20,129 nt of DNA from RGIG5270 sp045538635 (GCA_045538635.1 JAZSRU010000044.1:1-20129); one strand, 5' to 3'. Positions 1-8,388 are shown, counted from the first letter of the stretch. The notes: generated from the letters alone by a model not told the origin. Numbers and translations are program-made.

Positions 1-905
1 GATACTGTATTGTAATTTTCAATATCACCATTGATGCTGGTTGTTTCAAAAGAACGCAAACGCGGATCAGCTTTTTTACCGCTGGCAGTCAACTTGCCGG
101 AACGGCTGAAAGTTTCACTGTTACTGTATGTACCGGAAACAGCTTCTTTGCCCTTGGTAGTTTTGATATTTATAGTTTCCTTGAGAGTCGAGTAGGACTC
201 TCCGTTTTCATCAACGCGTTTGATACCGTTCTCACCAACTGAAGTTTCCTTCAAGCTGACGGTTGCAAAACCGACAATGGCATCAGTAATTTCTGAAGCA
301 ACAGCTTTCAATGTACCGCTGGCAGATGAACTTTCGCTGACGGTGAACTTACGGGTAACGGATTTTTTATCCTTATCGCTGGTCGCTGTTTCAGATTTTG
401 AATCTACGGTCGTGCCGTTTTTGATCACTCCGACGGTTGCAGAGCCAGACATGTCGATATCTTTGTATCCCTCAATACTGTCAACAGAGGCAGAATTTTT
501 CAAAACTGCTTTGCCGCTGACTGAGGTTGAACTTGTTTCGGAAAGAGTTTTCTGCTCTTTGGTACTGGTTTCATTGGAAACGCTTTTGTTTTTCACTGAA
601 TCTTTCTGTGAACCGCCGACCAGTGCGCCGACTTTAGCGCCATTGTCCAAGGACACACTGCTGTAATTGCTGACATTTTCAATTTCTGCTCCGTCTGTTG
701 CGGTGAATTTACCGGTTGCAGAGCGGTTGTAATCTACATTGTCAGTGGTCGTGGTACTGCCGTCTCTACCGATCTTGCTGTCACTCTTTTCTGAACTTAC
801 CTCTTTGCCGCCGGCTATATCTTTCACCTTGGCGCCATCGGAAACTGTAACTGTAGCAAAACGGACAAATTCCGCATCAGTATCGCTGGTGATTGCAACT
901 GTATT
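1..905 (-). repeat. Second repeat family, 64-73 residues per unit, running off the left edge
   Basis: From residue about 1511 the giant protein holds at least five degenerate units. Each has a short conserved core: a GK[FLA]-type beta strand, an [AS]-x-[IV] strand, then [FY]-x-x-[VI]-x-[LVM] and a glycine turn. Examples are GKFTATDGAEIENV, GKAVLKNSASVDSI, GTLKAVASEITDAI and GKLTASGKKADP. Between cores lies a Ser/Thr/Lys-rich charged stretch of about 30 residues. Core-to-core distances by count are 64, 66, 66 and 73 residues. Short regular strands with hydrophobic alternation suggest a beta-solenoid or a strand-turn stalk. I do not recognise the family. Confidence 0.7.
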
Positions 906-3900
906 CTTGGAAGTTGAATCGGCTTTGTAACTGTAATTGCCGGAATCTTTATCACCGGACACACTCGGAGTGACCGCATTGCCTGCAAGACTTGACAAGC
1001 CTTCAAAATTTGAGCCGGTGTCAAGTTTTTTATCCAGAATGACAAACTTGGCGGCATCAGCTCCGGCTTCCAGAGCCTCCTCAACGGAAGCGAACGCATT
1101 TTTGCCGTACTTAAGTTCAATACCGTTCTGTTTTTTGCCATCGATCTTATTGGTATATTTGGAACTGATAAAAATCAATCCGGCAGCATCATCTCCGGCA
1201 ACTGAATCAACAATTACAACAGATAATCCCTTCCATGCGGATGTATTGCCCAGTGTATCAACAGCTTGAACACGGAAATACTTGATTTCACCAATACCGC
1301 TGAGCTGATAAGCATTGTCTTTTATCAAATTACCACTATTGCAATCTTTATAATCAACTCCGTTTTCGGAATACTGCAGTTTATAACCTTGGACGCCGCT
1401 GCGGTCTGTACCGCTGAAAGAGAAATCATACACGCCATCTTTATGAGCGACAGCTGCATTCAAATCCGGAGCTGTTTTATCAATATTTTCAACATTGTAT
1501 TCTGTTACCGCAGAAATATTGCCCGCACCATCTGTACCGCGGAAATATACTTTTCCGTTGTCGGAGATTTTAAGTCCCTCAACCGGATAAACCCGCCAGG
1601 ACTTGCCGTCAAATGAATATTCTTTTTTGACAGTATCTTCGCTGAAGTCTGCGGTAAGAATAACATCTTTAGTGGTCAGTTCTTTAATATCTGCACTTAC
1701 TGCGACTTCAGGTTTCACTTTATCAATAGTATCAATAACTACAGATTTTTCTGTAACATTGCCTACCGCATCAGTTGCGCGGAATTTATAAGTTCCGTTT
1801 TCTGTAACGGTCATTACCTTGCCTGAAATCCAATTTTCACCATCAAAATATTCAACCTTGCCCTCATTGACGACAGCAGTAAGTTTGATATCTTTATTGG
1901 TCAAACCTTCAATACTGCGTTTTACTTCCAGAACAGGAGCTGTTTTATCAATATTTTTTACTTCTCTGGAGGCAACAGCTGAAATATTTCCTGCAGCGTC
2001 TGTACCGCGGAAATATACCTTGCCATTGGCTGTCACAGTAACCCCGCCGGCAGGATATTCATACCAATTTTCATTATCAAATGAATATTCTTTTTTGACA
2101 GTATCTTCGCTGAAGTCTGCGGTAAGAATAACATCTTTATTTGTTACTGTTGTAACATCAGCAGAAACAACAGGTTTTACCGGAGCTGCTTTGTCGATTT
2201 TATCAACCACAATTTCCTGTTCTGTCATATTGCCAACGCAGTCAGTTGCGCGGAATTTATAAGTTCCATTTTTGCTGACAATAAGGGTATCGCCTGCAAC
2301 CCATTTTTTTCCATCATAATATTCAACAACTACGCTATTGGCATCTTCTGCAACAGCAACAAGTTTGACATCCTGATTGGTCCATGTTTCTGCATTGCCG
2401 GTAATATTCAAAACTGGTGCATTCTTGTCAATATTGCCTACCACAAATTCTGTACCGGAAATATTTTCGGCTCTGTCAATACTGCGGAAATATACCTTGC
2501 CATTGGCTGTCATAGTAACTCCACCGACAGGATACTCATACCATTTTTCATTATCAAATGAATATTCTTTTTTAACAGAATCTTCGCTGAATTCTGCGGT
2601 AAGAATAACATCTTTATTTGTTACTGTTGTAATATCAGCTGAAACAACTGGTTTATCAGGAACAATTTTATCAATTTTGTCAACAACAACGCTCTGTTCA
2701 GCACTCTTGTTGCCGGCAATGTCCTGAGCATAGAAAATATATGTTCCGTTGGCAGCAACTGTCACCCCACCATCATATTTTGACCAATTCTGCTCTTCTG
2801 CTTTTTTGAAGTAGATATCAACATTATTATCATCTGAGGCAGAAACAACAAGTTTGACATCCTGATTGGTCCATGTTTCTGCATTGCCGGTAATTTTGAG
2901 TGTTGGTGCGATTTTATCGATTTTATCAACGACGACTGATTTTTCAGTAACATTGCCAGCCGCATCAGTTGCGCGGAATTTATAAGTTCCGTTTTCAGTT
3001 GCAGTAATTGAATTACCACTGCTCCACTTGCCGTCGGCAAAGTATTCAATAGTTCCATCACTGACAATAGCAGTAAGCACAACATCTTTATTAGTCGGGA
3101 CATCCTGATTACCGGAGATTTCCAATGTTGGAGCTGTTTTATCGATTTTATCAACAACAATTTCCTTTTCTGTCATATTGCCAGCCGCATCAGTTGCGCG
3201 GAATTTATAAGTTCCGTTTTCAATAACAGTCAAGCTATCACCTGAAATCCATTTTGAACCGTCAAAATATTCGACATTACATGAATTTTTATCACTTGCT
3301 GTTGCGACAAGCGTAATATCTTTATTGGTCAGCACATTACTGTTCCCTGAAACAGTTAAAACAGGTTTGTCTTTATCAATATTGCTTACCTCAAATTCTT
3401 TTTCTGTTACATTACCGGCGGCATCACTTGCCCGGAATTTATAAATTCCGTTCTTGCTGACGATAAGAGTATCACCTGCAACCCATTTTGAACCGTCATA
3501 ATATTCAACTGTACCATCTTTTGCAGTGGCGGTCAATTTAACATCTTCCCTTGTCAATGCACTTGTACTGCCGCTAATATTCAAGGTCGGAGCTATTTTA
3601 TCGATTTTATCAATGACGACTGATTTTTCAGTAACATTGCCTGCCGCATCAGTTGCACGGAATCTATAAGTTCCGTTTTTAATAACAATCAAGCTATTAC
3701 CCGTAATCCATTTTGAACCGTCAAAATATTCAACCTTGCCCTCATTGACGACAGCAGTAAGTTTGATATCTTTATTGGTCCAATTACCCGGATTGCCGCT
3801 GATGGTCAATTCCGGGGAAGTCTTGTCAATATTTGTAATTTGATACTCTGCTGTAAATTCTTTGCCGGAACTGTTGGTATATTTGAAATACACAGTGCAG

Positions 3901-5435
3901 TTTTCCGTAACTTTAAACGGTTTTGAATAATTTGTCCATTCGCCGGTTCCAGTTTTGTACTGACGATTCTTCGCTCCGGGATCAAATGTTACCGTAATTT
4001 CAACATCTTTATTTGTCAATGCTGTGGTACTCAACGAAATTTCAGGAGCTGTTATTGCAATATTTGTTACTGTATAAGAAACGATTTTTTCATTTTTTGC
4101 CTTATCCCGTCCCATAAAATAAACAGTTGTATTGCCGGTGACAGTAACAGCAGAATCATACACTCGCCACGCTCCCGAAGTGCCGCCGAGCTGATAATAT
4201 TTCTCATATACACCGACATTGTCAGAGAAGGTTGCCGTAATTGTAACCGATTTCACATCAGCAGCAGTCGTATTCGCAGCGACAGATACAACCGGCGTCT
4301 CCCTGTCCGGTGTAATATTGTATATCATGGCGCAAAGATCCATATCATCACATTCTGCTCTGCTGTACCAGCCGCTGCCGTTATAATCATTCTCCTTGCG
4401 TGCAGAATACCCCCATCCGAAATTGATATGTACAGTATCATCACTATCATCATATCCGTCAATAACAACAGCATGATTCAATGCATTCAATGACACCACA
4501 AGCGGTTTTCCTGCTTTTATATCATTTTTTATCCGATTCCAGCCATCATCCGTAAGTTTACCGTTACTCCAGAATCCTTTATTATCCCTGTATCCTTCAT
4601 ATACATACTCAGCAGCGACAAATCCGGCGCGGGAAAAAACCTGTGATGCATTATACAAATTTGTAGAAGTTGCATCTTCACTGTATGATGCCTCGGCTAT
4701 TACCCCCGCAGCAAAAACCAGCGCTGCACAATCTTCCGCTGATTTTATGTCAAAATCATACAGATAATCATTAACTTCATCAAAAGAAAGATAACCGTAC
4801 TTTGAAGTATTTTGTACGGTGGCATCAACTGTTATGCTGTTACCTTTATAATTGCTGCTGTAAGCATCGCCGGATTCGAGCTGAAGTGTAAAAAGATTAC
4901 CTTTTTCCGCAAAATAATAAAGCACCTGTCCGACCGCAGTGTTAGTACAACCGGTAACGCAATGCACTCCATTGTCTGTCGGACAATAAGCATTCAGCTC
5001 CAAATCACTGCCCGCCATAAATGTACCGGATTGCGACCAATATGTGTTCATCAGCCACGATGCACCACTAACGGTAAAAGTCCGTTTGTAAATATTATTA
5101 TTTTCATTGCTTTCTGCAATTTTATTATCTGGATCAATATTAAGTGTTATTGTGTAAGTTCCGGGTTTTAAAGTAATATTTCTATAGTAATAATTATAAT
5201 AACTCGGCTTCAAAGTCCATGTGCCTGAATCATACAGAGAACTGTTTATGGTTACAAAAAAATCAAAAGTTACAGATTGAGATTCACCGGAGGTGGAATT
5301 ATGTATTGCATATTGCAGTTTATAACTGTTCTTTGAAGACAACCTGTCTGCCTGATTGCCATTGCTGTCCAACATCATAATCGCGTATGGAAATCCACGT
5401 TCTGAATTTTCAAACGGTATTAAATCTATACTCAT
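1..5435 (-). CDS. Giant multidomain protein: CARDB-like, C10 cysteine protease, Ig-like repeat array (C-terminal part off window)
   Basis: One reading frame stays open from the ATG at 5435 through position 3, giving at least 1811 residues; the stop lies beyond the left edge. I checked the frame at several points and saw no frameshift. Residues about 30-125 resemble a CARDB domain (LKPGTYTITLNID, then AESNENNN). Residues about 127-378 resemble a C10 streptopain-type protease with GCTNTAVGQ (Cys163), NHAVVIDGYDD (His321) and HINFGWG. Residues 379-1320 hold twelve Ig-like repeats ending in motifs such as FRATDAAGNVTEK. Residues 1321 to about 1417 look FN3-like, and residues 1511 onward hold a second repeat family rich in Ser, Thr and Lys. 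The start follows a GGAG ribosome site. No hydrophobic signal peptide is seen at the N terminus, although the domains are of extracellular type; export by a type I system with a C-terminal signal is possible but unproven. It is preceded by a candidate promoter and is separate from the FAD gene. The protease and repeat calls are firm; the biological role is unknown. Confidence 0.9.
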   Translation of the reverse strand, partial: MSIDLIPFENSERGFPYAIMMLDSNGNQADRLSSKNSYKLQYAIHNSTSGESQSVTFDFFVTINSSLYDSGTWTLKPSYYNYYYRNITLKPGTYTITLNIDPDNKIAESNENNNIYKRTFTVSGASWLMNTYWSQSGTFMAGSDLELNAYCPTDNGVHCVTGCTNTAVGQVLYYFAEKGNLFTLQLESGDAYSSNYKGNSITVDATVQNTSKYGYLSFDEVNDYLYDFDIKSAEDCAALVFAAGVIAEASYSEDATSTNLYNASQVFSRAGFVAAEYVYEGYRDNKGFWSNGKLTDDGWNRIKNDIKAGKPLVVSLNALNHAVVIDGYDDSDDTVHINFGWGYSARKENDYNGSGWYSRAECDDMDLCAMIYNITPDRETPVVSVAANTTAADVKSVTITATFSDNVGVYEKYYQLGGTSGAWRVYDSAVTVTGNTTVYFMGRDKAKNEKIVSYTVTNIAITAPEISLSTTALTNKDVEITVTFDPGAKNRQYKTGTGEWTNYSKPFKVTENCTVYFKYTNSSGKEFTAEYQITNIDKTSPELTISGNPGNWTNKDIKLTAVVNEGKVEYFDGSKWITGNSLIVIKNGTYRFRATDAAGNVTEKSVVIDKIDKIAPTLNISGSTSALTREDVKLTATAKDGTVEYYDGSKWVAGDTLIVSKNGIYKFRASDAAGNVTEKEFEVSNIDKDKPVLTVSGNSNVLTNKDITLVATASDKNSCNVEYFDGSKWISGDSLTVIENGTYKFRATDAAGNMTEKEIVVDKIDKTAPTLEISGNQDVPTNKDVVLTAIVSDGTIEYFADGKWSSGNSITATENGTYKFRATDAAGNVTEKSVVVDKIDKIAPTLKITGNAETWTNQDVKLVVSASDDNNVDIYFKKAEEQNWSKYDGGVTVAANGTYIFYAQDIAGNKSAEQSVVVDKIDKIVPDKPVVSADITTVTNKDVILTAEFSEDSVKKEYSFDNEKWYEYPVGGVTMTANGKVYFRSIDRAENISGTEFVVGNIDKNAPVLNITGNAETWTNQDVKLVAVAEDANSVVVEYYDGKKWVAGDTLIVSKNGTYKFRATDCVGNMTEQEIVVDKIDKAAPVKPVVSADVTTVTNKDVILTADFSEDTVKKEYSFDNENWYEYPAGGVTVTANGKVYFRGTDAAGNISAVASREVKNIDKTAPVLEVKRSIEGLTNKDIKLTAVVNEGKVEYFDGENWISGKVMTVTENGTYKFRATDAVGNVTEKSVVIDTIDKVKPEVAVSADIKELTTKDVILTADFSEDTVKKEYSFDGKSWRVYPVEGLKISDNGKVYFRGTDGAGNISAVTEYNVENIDKTAPDLNAAVAHKDGVYDFSFSGTDRSGVQGYKLQYSENGVDYKDCNSGNLIKDNAYQLSGIGEIKYFRVQAVDTLGNTSAWKGLSVVIVDSVAGDDAAGLIFISSKYTNKIDGKKQNGIELKYGKNAFASVEEALEAGADAAKFVILDKKLDTGSNFEGLSSLAGNAVTPSVSGDKDSGNYSYKADSTSKNTVAITSDTDAEFVRFATVTVSDGAKVKDIAGGKEVSSEKSDSKIGRDGSTTTTDNVDYNRSATGKFTATDGAEIENVSNYSSVSLDNGAKVGALVGGSQKDSVKNKSVSNETSTKEQKTLSETSSTSVSGKAVLKNSASVDSIEGYKDIDMSGSATVGVIKNGTTVDSKSETATSDKDKKSVTRKFTVSESSSASGTLKAVASEITDAIVGFATVSLKETSVGENGIKRVDENGESYSTLKETINIKTTKGKEAVSGTYSNSETFSRSGKLTASGKKADPRLRSFETTSINGDIENYNTV
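1609..1671 (-). repeat. 63-bp exact direct repeat, copy 1 (within Ig unit 12)
   Basis: This 63-bp segment is identical to 2077-2139 and differs at three bases from 2554-2616. It encodes the KDVILTADFSEDTVKKEYSFD portion of a type B Ig unit (given here as its key region). Exact DNA identity in a region where neighbouring type A units differ more points to recent duplication or gene conversion. Confidence 0.9.
2077..2139 (-). repeat. 63-bp exact direct repeat, copy 2 (within Ig unit 10)
   Basis: Identical to 1609-1671, with a start-to-start distance of 468 bp, which is one B-plus-A pair of Ig units (156 codons). To its right, similarity to the third copy extends further through the sequence encoding VYFRG and the preceding linker. 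Confidence 0.9.
2554..2616 (-). repeat. 63-bp direct repeat, copy 3 with three mismatches (within Ig unit 8)
   Basis: Matches copies 1 and 2 at 60 of 63 positions and lies 477 bp from copy 2 (159 codons). It marks the third type B unit in the alternating B-A series. Confidence 0.88.
4302..5057 (-). other. C10 (streptopain-like) cysteine protease domain inside the giant protein
   Basis: This segment encodes residues about 127-378. It opens with a W-x-Q pattern (WSQSGTF), as mature C10 proteases do, followed by CVTGCTNTAVGQVLYYF with the probable nucleophile Cys163. A serine-rich middle part (EASYSEDATSTN) matches the position of the C10 substrate-side loop. The histidine motif NHAVVIDGYDD places His321 158 residues after the cysteine, and HINFGWG matches the conserved N/F-W-G segment that follows the histidine in this family. 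Streptopain itself needs removal of an N-terminal propeptide; here a CARDB-like domain occupies that place, so activation must differ or the domain may be constitutively folded. Family assignment is from motif order, not from a search. Confidence 0.82.
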
Positions 5436-5468
5436 TTTCTGTCAGCTCCGTTGTTATATCAAAAATAT

Positions 5469-5490
5469 CATCATATCTTAATATATGATG
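5469..5490. promoter_or_regulatory. 8-bp inverted repeat over the -10 region of the giant gene promoter
   Basis: CATCATAT and ATATGATG form perfect 8-bp arms around a 6-base spacer. The dyad covers the proposed -10 box and start site, which would suit an operator. On the minus strand it is followed by a short T run, so it could instead be a weak terminator for the FAD gene that ends at 5520. Confidence 0.35.
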
Positions 5491-5507
5491 TTGAATTAAA
5501 TTTTCAA
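5480..5507 (-). promoter_or_regulatory. Candidate sigma-70 promoter for the giant gene
   Basis: On the minus strand TTGAAA (5502-5507) is followed after 16 bases by TATATT (5480-5485). The implied transcription start is near 5473, leaving a leader of about 38 bases that contains a GGAG ribosome site ahead of the ATG at 5435. The region is very AT-rich, so chance matches are possible. Confidence 0.45.
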
Positions 5508-5519
5508 TTTAAAAAAATA

Positions 5520-7130
5520 TTATTTTTGATATTTTTCCGCTATAACTGCCGCCGCACGCAAACCGTCGATCGCTCCTGACATGATACCGCCTGCATACCC
5601 TGCCCCCTCGCCGCAGAGATAAAGATTTTTCAAACCGCTCTCCCGGCTCTCTCCGTCACGCACAAAACGCACCGGACTTGATACACAGCTCTCAATCCCC
5701 GCAAACTGACCGCAATCAATGAAAAAAGGACACTTTTTCTGAAAATTCAACAATGCCCTCCGCAATGCATTACGCATATCACGCGGAAATATCAGGTCAA
5801 GCCGCGCAGCTGCGACTCCGGTCTGACTGGAACTTTCACGGTAAATGATTTCCTCTCTGCCATGCAGAAAGCCCGCCGCACTCTGCGCAGGCAGCGTATA
5901 GTTCCCGCCACCCGCCTCAAATGCAGCTTTTTCGTATCGCTCCAGAAATTCATACGCTCCGTCAGCATCAGCAAAATCTCTGCCGTCCAACGACATTATC
6001 AGACAAGAATTGGCAAATTCACCATCACGCGCCCGCAAACTCATCCCATTGCTGGTCAGCTGATTACGCCATGCCGAAGCCATAACCAATTCTCCTCCGG
6101 GACACATACAGAATGTACTCACCCCTTTGATTCCGGCACGATCATCCGCCGCCGACACAAAATTATATTCCGCACTCCAGAGCGATAACGGACGCTGTTT
6201 CAAATGGTACTGCTGCCGGTCGATCAGATATTGCGGATGTTCGATACGGCATCCGATTTGAAAACCTTTCAACTCATGCGGTATCTGCTGACGGATCATT
6301 TCCCGGGTCAATGCCCTGCCGCCAAGTCCGTGAGCCATCAATACTGCGCTGCCGTATATTTTTTCTTTTTGAGCAGTTATGATCCCTGCGGCAGCACCGT
6401 TTTCGATCAGCACGGACTTGACTTCTGTACCAAAACGGAACTCCCCGCCCAGACTTTCGATTTCATGCCGCATGGAACGCGAAATATTTACCAGAATATC
6501 CGAACCTATATGCGGCCTTTTCAAATAAAGTGTATCTTCCGGTGCGCCATGCTCTACAAATGTTTTCAAAACAAAATTACTGTCTGGATCTTTGGTCCTC
6601 GTAAAAAGTTTTCCATCCGAAAAAGTTCCTGCACCCCCCTCTCCGATGAGCAGATTGCTCTCTTCATCAAGCTCCCTGCTCTGCAAAAATTTCTGCCAGT
6701 CAGCACTCCGCTCATCCACATTTCTGCCGCGGTCAAAAATTATCACTTTGAATCCGGCACGGCTCAATGCCAATGCCGCAAATATTCCGGCAGGCCCGGT
6801 CCCGACGATAATTATTGGTGAATTATTGGAAATATTTTCAGCAATATGCAGTTCCGGTGATATCTTTTTCTCCACTGCTGCATAATCAACAATTTCTACT
6901 CTGATCTTTGTCCGCAGTCCGGCAAGATCGAGTTTACTCTCAACAAAAAGCGAATATACGATTTGCGGCAGACCGCGTCGGCTGTCAATGCTTTTGCTTT
7001 TTATAATACAACGGGTGATATCACTCTCTCTTACACCCAGATTTTTGCACAGATATCTGCACACGGCACGGTCAGGGTCCTGCCCCGCACGCACTGCATC
7101 CACTTCCAAACCGTCGGCTTGAAACCACAT
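5520..7130 (-). CDS. FAD-dependent dehydrogenase-like protein (COG2509 type)
   Basis: The 536-residue protein has an N-terminal extension of about 100 residues, then a dinucleotide-binding site IIIVGTGPAGIFAAL (about 106-120) with an acidic end of the second strand (IIFDRG). A glycine-rich stretch LIGEGGAGTFSDGKL follows, and a C-terminal LCGEGAGYAGGIMSGAIDG segment closes the FAD site. This order and length match the uncharacterised FAD-dependent dehydrogenases of COG2509, often annotated as NAD(P)/FAD-dependent oxidoreductases; the substrate is not known. The start is set by GGAGG located inside the last codons of the upstream permease gene, with only three bases between that stop and this ATG, so the two genes are probably translationally coupled. 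No link between LPS export and this redox enzyme is established. Confidence 0.85.
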   Translation of the reverse strand: MWFQADGLEVDAVRAGQDPDRAVCRYLCKNLGVRESDITRCIIKSKSIDSRRGLPQIVYSLFVESKLDLAGLRTKIRVEIVDYAAVEKKISPELHIAENISNNSPIIIVGTGPAGIFAALALSRAGFKVIIFDRGRNVDERSADWQKFLQSRELDEESNLLIGEGGAGTFSDGKLFTRTKDPDSNFVLKTFVEHGAPEDTLYLKRPHIGSDILVNISRSMRHEIESLGGEFRFGTEVKSVLIENGAAAGIITAQKEKIYGSAVLMAHGLGGRALTREMIRQQIPHELKGFQIGCRIEHPQYLIDRQQYHLKQRPLSLWSAEYNFVSAADDRAGIKGVSTFCMCPGGELVMASAWRNQLTSNGMSLRARDGEFANSCLIMSLDGRDFADADGAYEFLERYEKAAFEAGGGNYTLPAQSAAGFLHGREEIIYRESSSQTGVAAARLDLIFPRDMRNALRRALLNFQKKCPFFIDCGQFAGIESCVSSPVRFVRDGESRESGLKNLYLCGEGAGYAGGIMSGAIDGLRAAAVIAEKYQK

Positions 7131-7133
7131 GGA

Positions 7134-8333
7134 TCAATATCCTCCGCCCATCAGAGTTTTATAATACCCGTAGCAAATAAATCCGACCGTCGGTGCCAAT
7201 CCCGCAAATACAGGATTTAATACCCCCTGTTTGCCGAGCATCAAAAACAGATTGGCACAAATAATATACCCCAGAATCAACGCCACAGCAACCATAATAG
7301 AAGTCATTACGCCTGATCGCTCACTCTTGGTGGCAATGGGTATTCCCAAAAAAACAGCAAGGAAACACGCCCACGGAAACGCCAGACGATAACAGAATAA
7401 TGTCATATAAACATTTTTCATACGCTCCGACATGCTGTCTGTACTCTTCATAATGTTCCAAATCACCCAGCTGGGCAAATCCTCTTCATCTTTGATCGCA
7501 TTCAAAATGGATTCCGGAGTTTCATCCACTTTTTTGGCAGACAGGAACATTTTATCCATTTGTGTCGGGCTGTAAGGCATCAAGCCGTCAGCGGTGTACA
7601 AAGTTTTAGTTACACCGGTGAATTCCCAGCCTTTGCCATCCACATACAACGCTTTTTCGATATTCAAATCATACTCAAGTGTTCCGTCTTTGCGGTACTG
7701 CTTGAAAATAACATTTTTCTGAAATGAGTTCTCTTCAAAAATACGGAAAAACCATGCACGCTCGCCGTCCATACTGCGATATACCAGCATCTTCTGCTGC
7801 GAGGCCTCATGTCCGCGCACACGCGCCAGTATCCGCTGGGCGCGATGTTCAGTTTTCGGCACCATTATTTCGTTAAAATAAATATTCACCATGGTGATGA
7901 CAAATCCGACAAACATAATCGGTACTCCGCATCTGAAAAGTGAAACTCCCGAAGCCCGCATTGCCGTGATTTCCAGATTTTTGCCGAAAGCCGCCATCGT
8001 CCAGATAGTCCCCAACAGCATGGATATCGGCAAAATAAAACGCACATTTCCCGGCAAACGCAAAATAAAAAACAACAAAGTTTCACTCACCGAAGCATCC
8101 GCATCCAGAAAATCACCGAGTACATCATACACATCTCCCATGATAAATCCGAAAACAAACACCAATATCAGGATGCTCCATTTGATCAAAAACTCGCGCA
8201 TGACATACATATCAAGCACTCTCAATACACCCCAGCGGCGTTTGGCAACTTCAAGTTTTTTAAACTCTTTGCGTGAAACAGTATCTCTGCCGAGAAAAGC
8301 ATCATGCAAAAATTTCAACATCTTTTTTATCAA
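7134..8333 (-). CDS. LptF/LptG-family LPS export ABC permease
   Basis: The protein of about 399 residues has three N-terminal membrane segments (about residues 50-75, 85-115 and 133-158 counted from 8339), a soluble middle part of about 140 residues expected to be the periplasmic beta-jellyroll, and three C-terminal membrane segments. NLEITAMRASGVSLFRC is typical of the YjgP/YjgQ family, as is the C-terminal LGIPIATKSERSG loop. Such permeases work in pairs with LptB to move lipopolysaccharide from the inner membrane; only one is here, and I cannot tell LptF from LptG. The longest frame starts at TTG 8339, but GAGGA lies only two bases before it. TTG at 8333 has the same GAGGA eight bases upstream, so I prefer it; ATG 8321 is a further option. 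An N-terminal basic extension of about 35 residues precedes the usual start of homology. Confidence 0.88.
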   Translation of the reverse strand: MIKKMLKFLHDAFLGRDTVSRKEFKKLEVAKRRWGVLRVLDMYVMREFLIKWSILILVFVFGFIMGDVYDVLGDFLDADASVSETLLFFILRLPGNVRFILPISMLLGTIWTMAAFGKNLEITAMRASGVSLFRCGVPIMFVGFVITMVNIYFNEIMVPKTEHRAQRILARVRGHEASQQKMLVYRSMDGERAWFFRIFEENSFQKNVIFKQYRKDGTLEYDLNIEKALYVDGKGWEFTGVTKTLYTADGLMPYSPTQMDKMFLSAKKVDETPESILNAIKDEEDLPSWVIWNIMKSTDSMSERMKNVYMTLFCYRLAFPWACFLAVFLGIPIATKSERSGVMTSIMVAVALILGYIICANLFLMLGKQGVLNPVFAGLAPTVGFICYGYYKTLMGGGY

Positions 8334-8360
8334 TTTCAAAATCCTCTGCTGTTTTGAGAA

Positions 8361-8388
8361 AATATAACCGTTATTATTTGTTTTGCAA
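8361..8388 (-). promoter_or_regulatory. Candidate promoter for the LptF/LptG-family gene
   Basis: TTGCAA (8383-8388), a 16-base spacer and TATATT (8361-8366) read on the minus strand between tsaE and the permease gene. The implied start near 8354 leaves a leader of about 20 bases carrying the GAGGA ribosome site. The -10 box is identical to that proposed for aroQ and for the giant gene. Confidence 0.5.

Larger units (their letters stand above)
1476..4301 (-). repeat. Array of twelve Ig-like repeats, about 78 residues each
   Basis: Residues 379-1320 split into twelve units, most of which end in an IDK or similar linker followed by a new APxL or KPxV start. Two main kinds can be told apart. 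Type A has VEYFDGSKW and NGTYKFRATDAAGN. Type B has VTNKDVILTADFSED, VKKEYSFDNE and NGKVYFRGTDAAGN. Units 1 and 2 are divergent, units 3-6 are type A, unit 7 is a variant, and units 8-12 alternate B, A, B, A, B. The pattern resembles bacterial Ig-like domains of the Big or OmpL47-like group, which typically form stalks that lift a functional domain from the cell surface. The exact Pfam family cannot be settled by eye. Confidence 0.85.

Noticed and set aside
1600..3800. Regularly spaced repeats that could suggest a CRISPR array
   Set aside because: The repeats are within a coding frame, the period is 230-480 bp and varies, and no short palindromic repeat with unique spacers is present.
220..5171. 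Many open frames on the plus strand and in other frames opposite the giant gene
   Set aside because: They follow the repeat period of the minus-strand protein, lack ribosome sites and family motifs, and disappear once the single minus-strand frame through 1-5435 is recognised.
5862..6885. Plus-strand frames of 108 and 205 codons opposite the FAD gene
   Set aside because: They are antisense to a well-supported gene, have no recognisable domain and no ribosome site.
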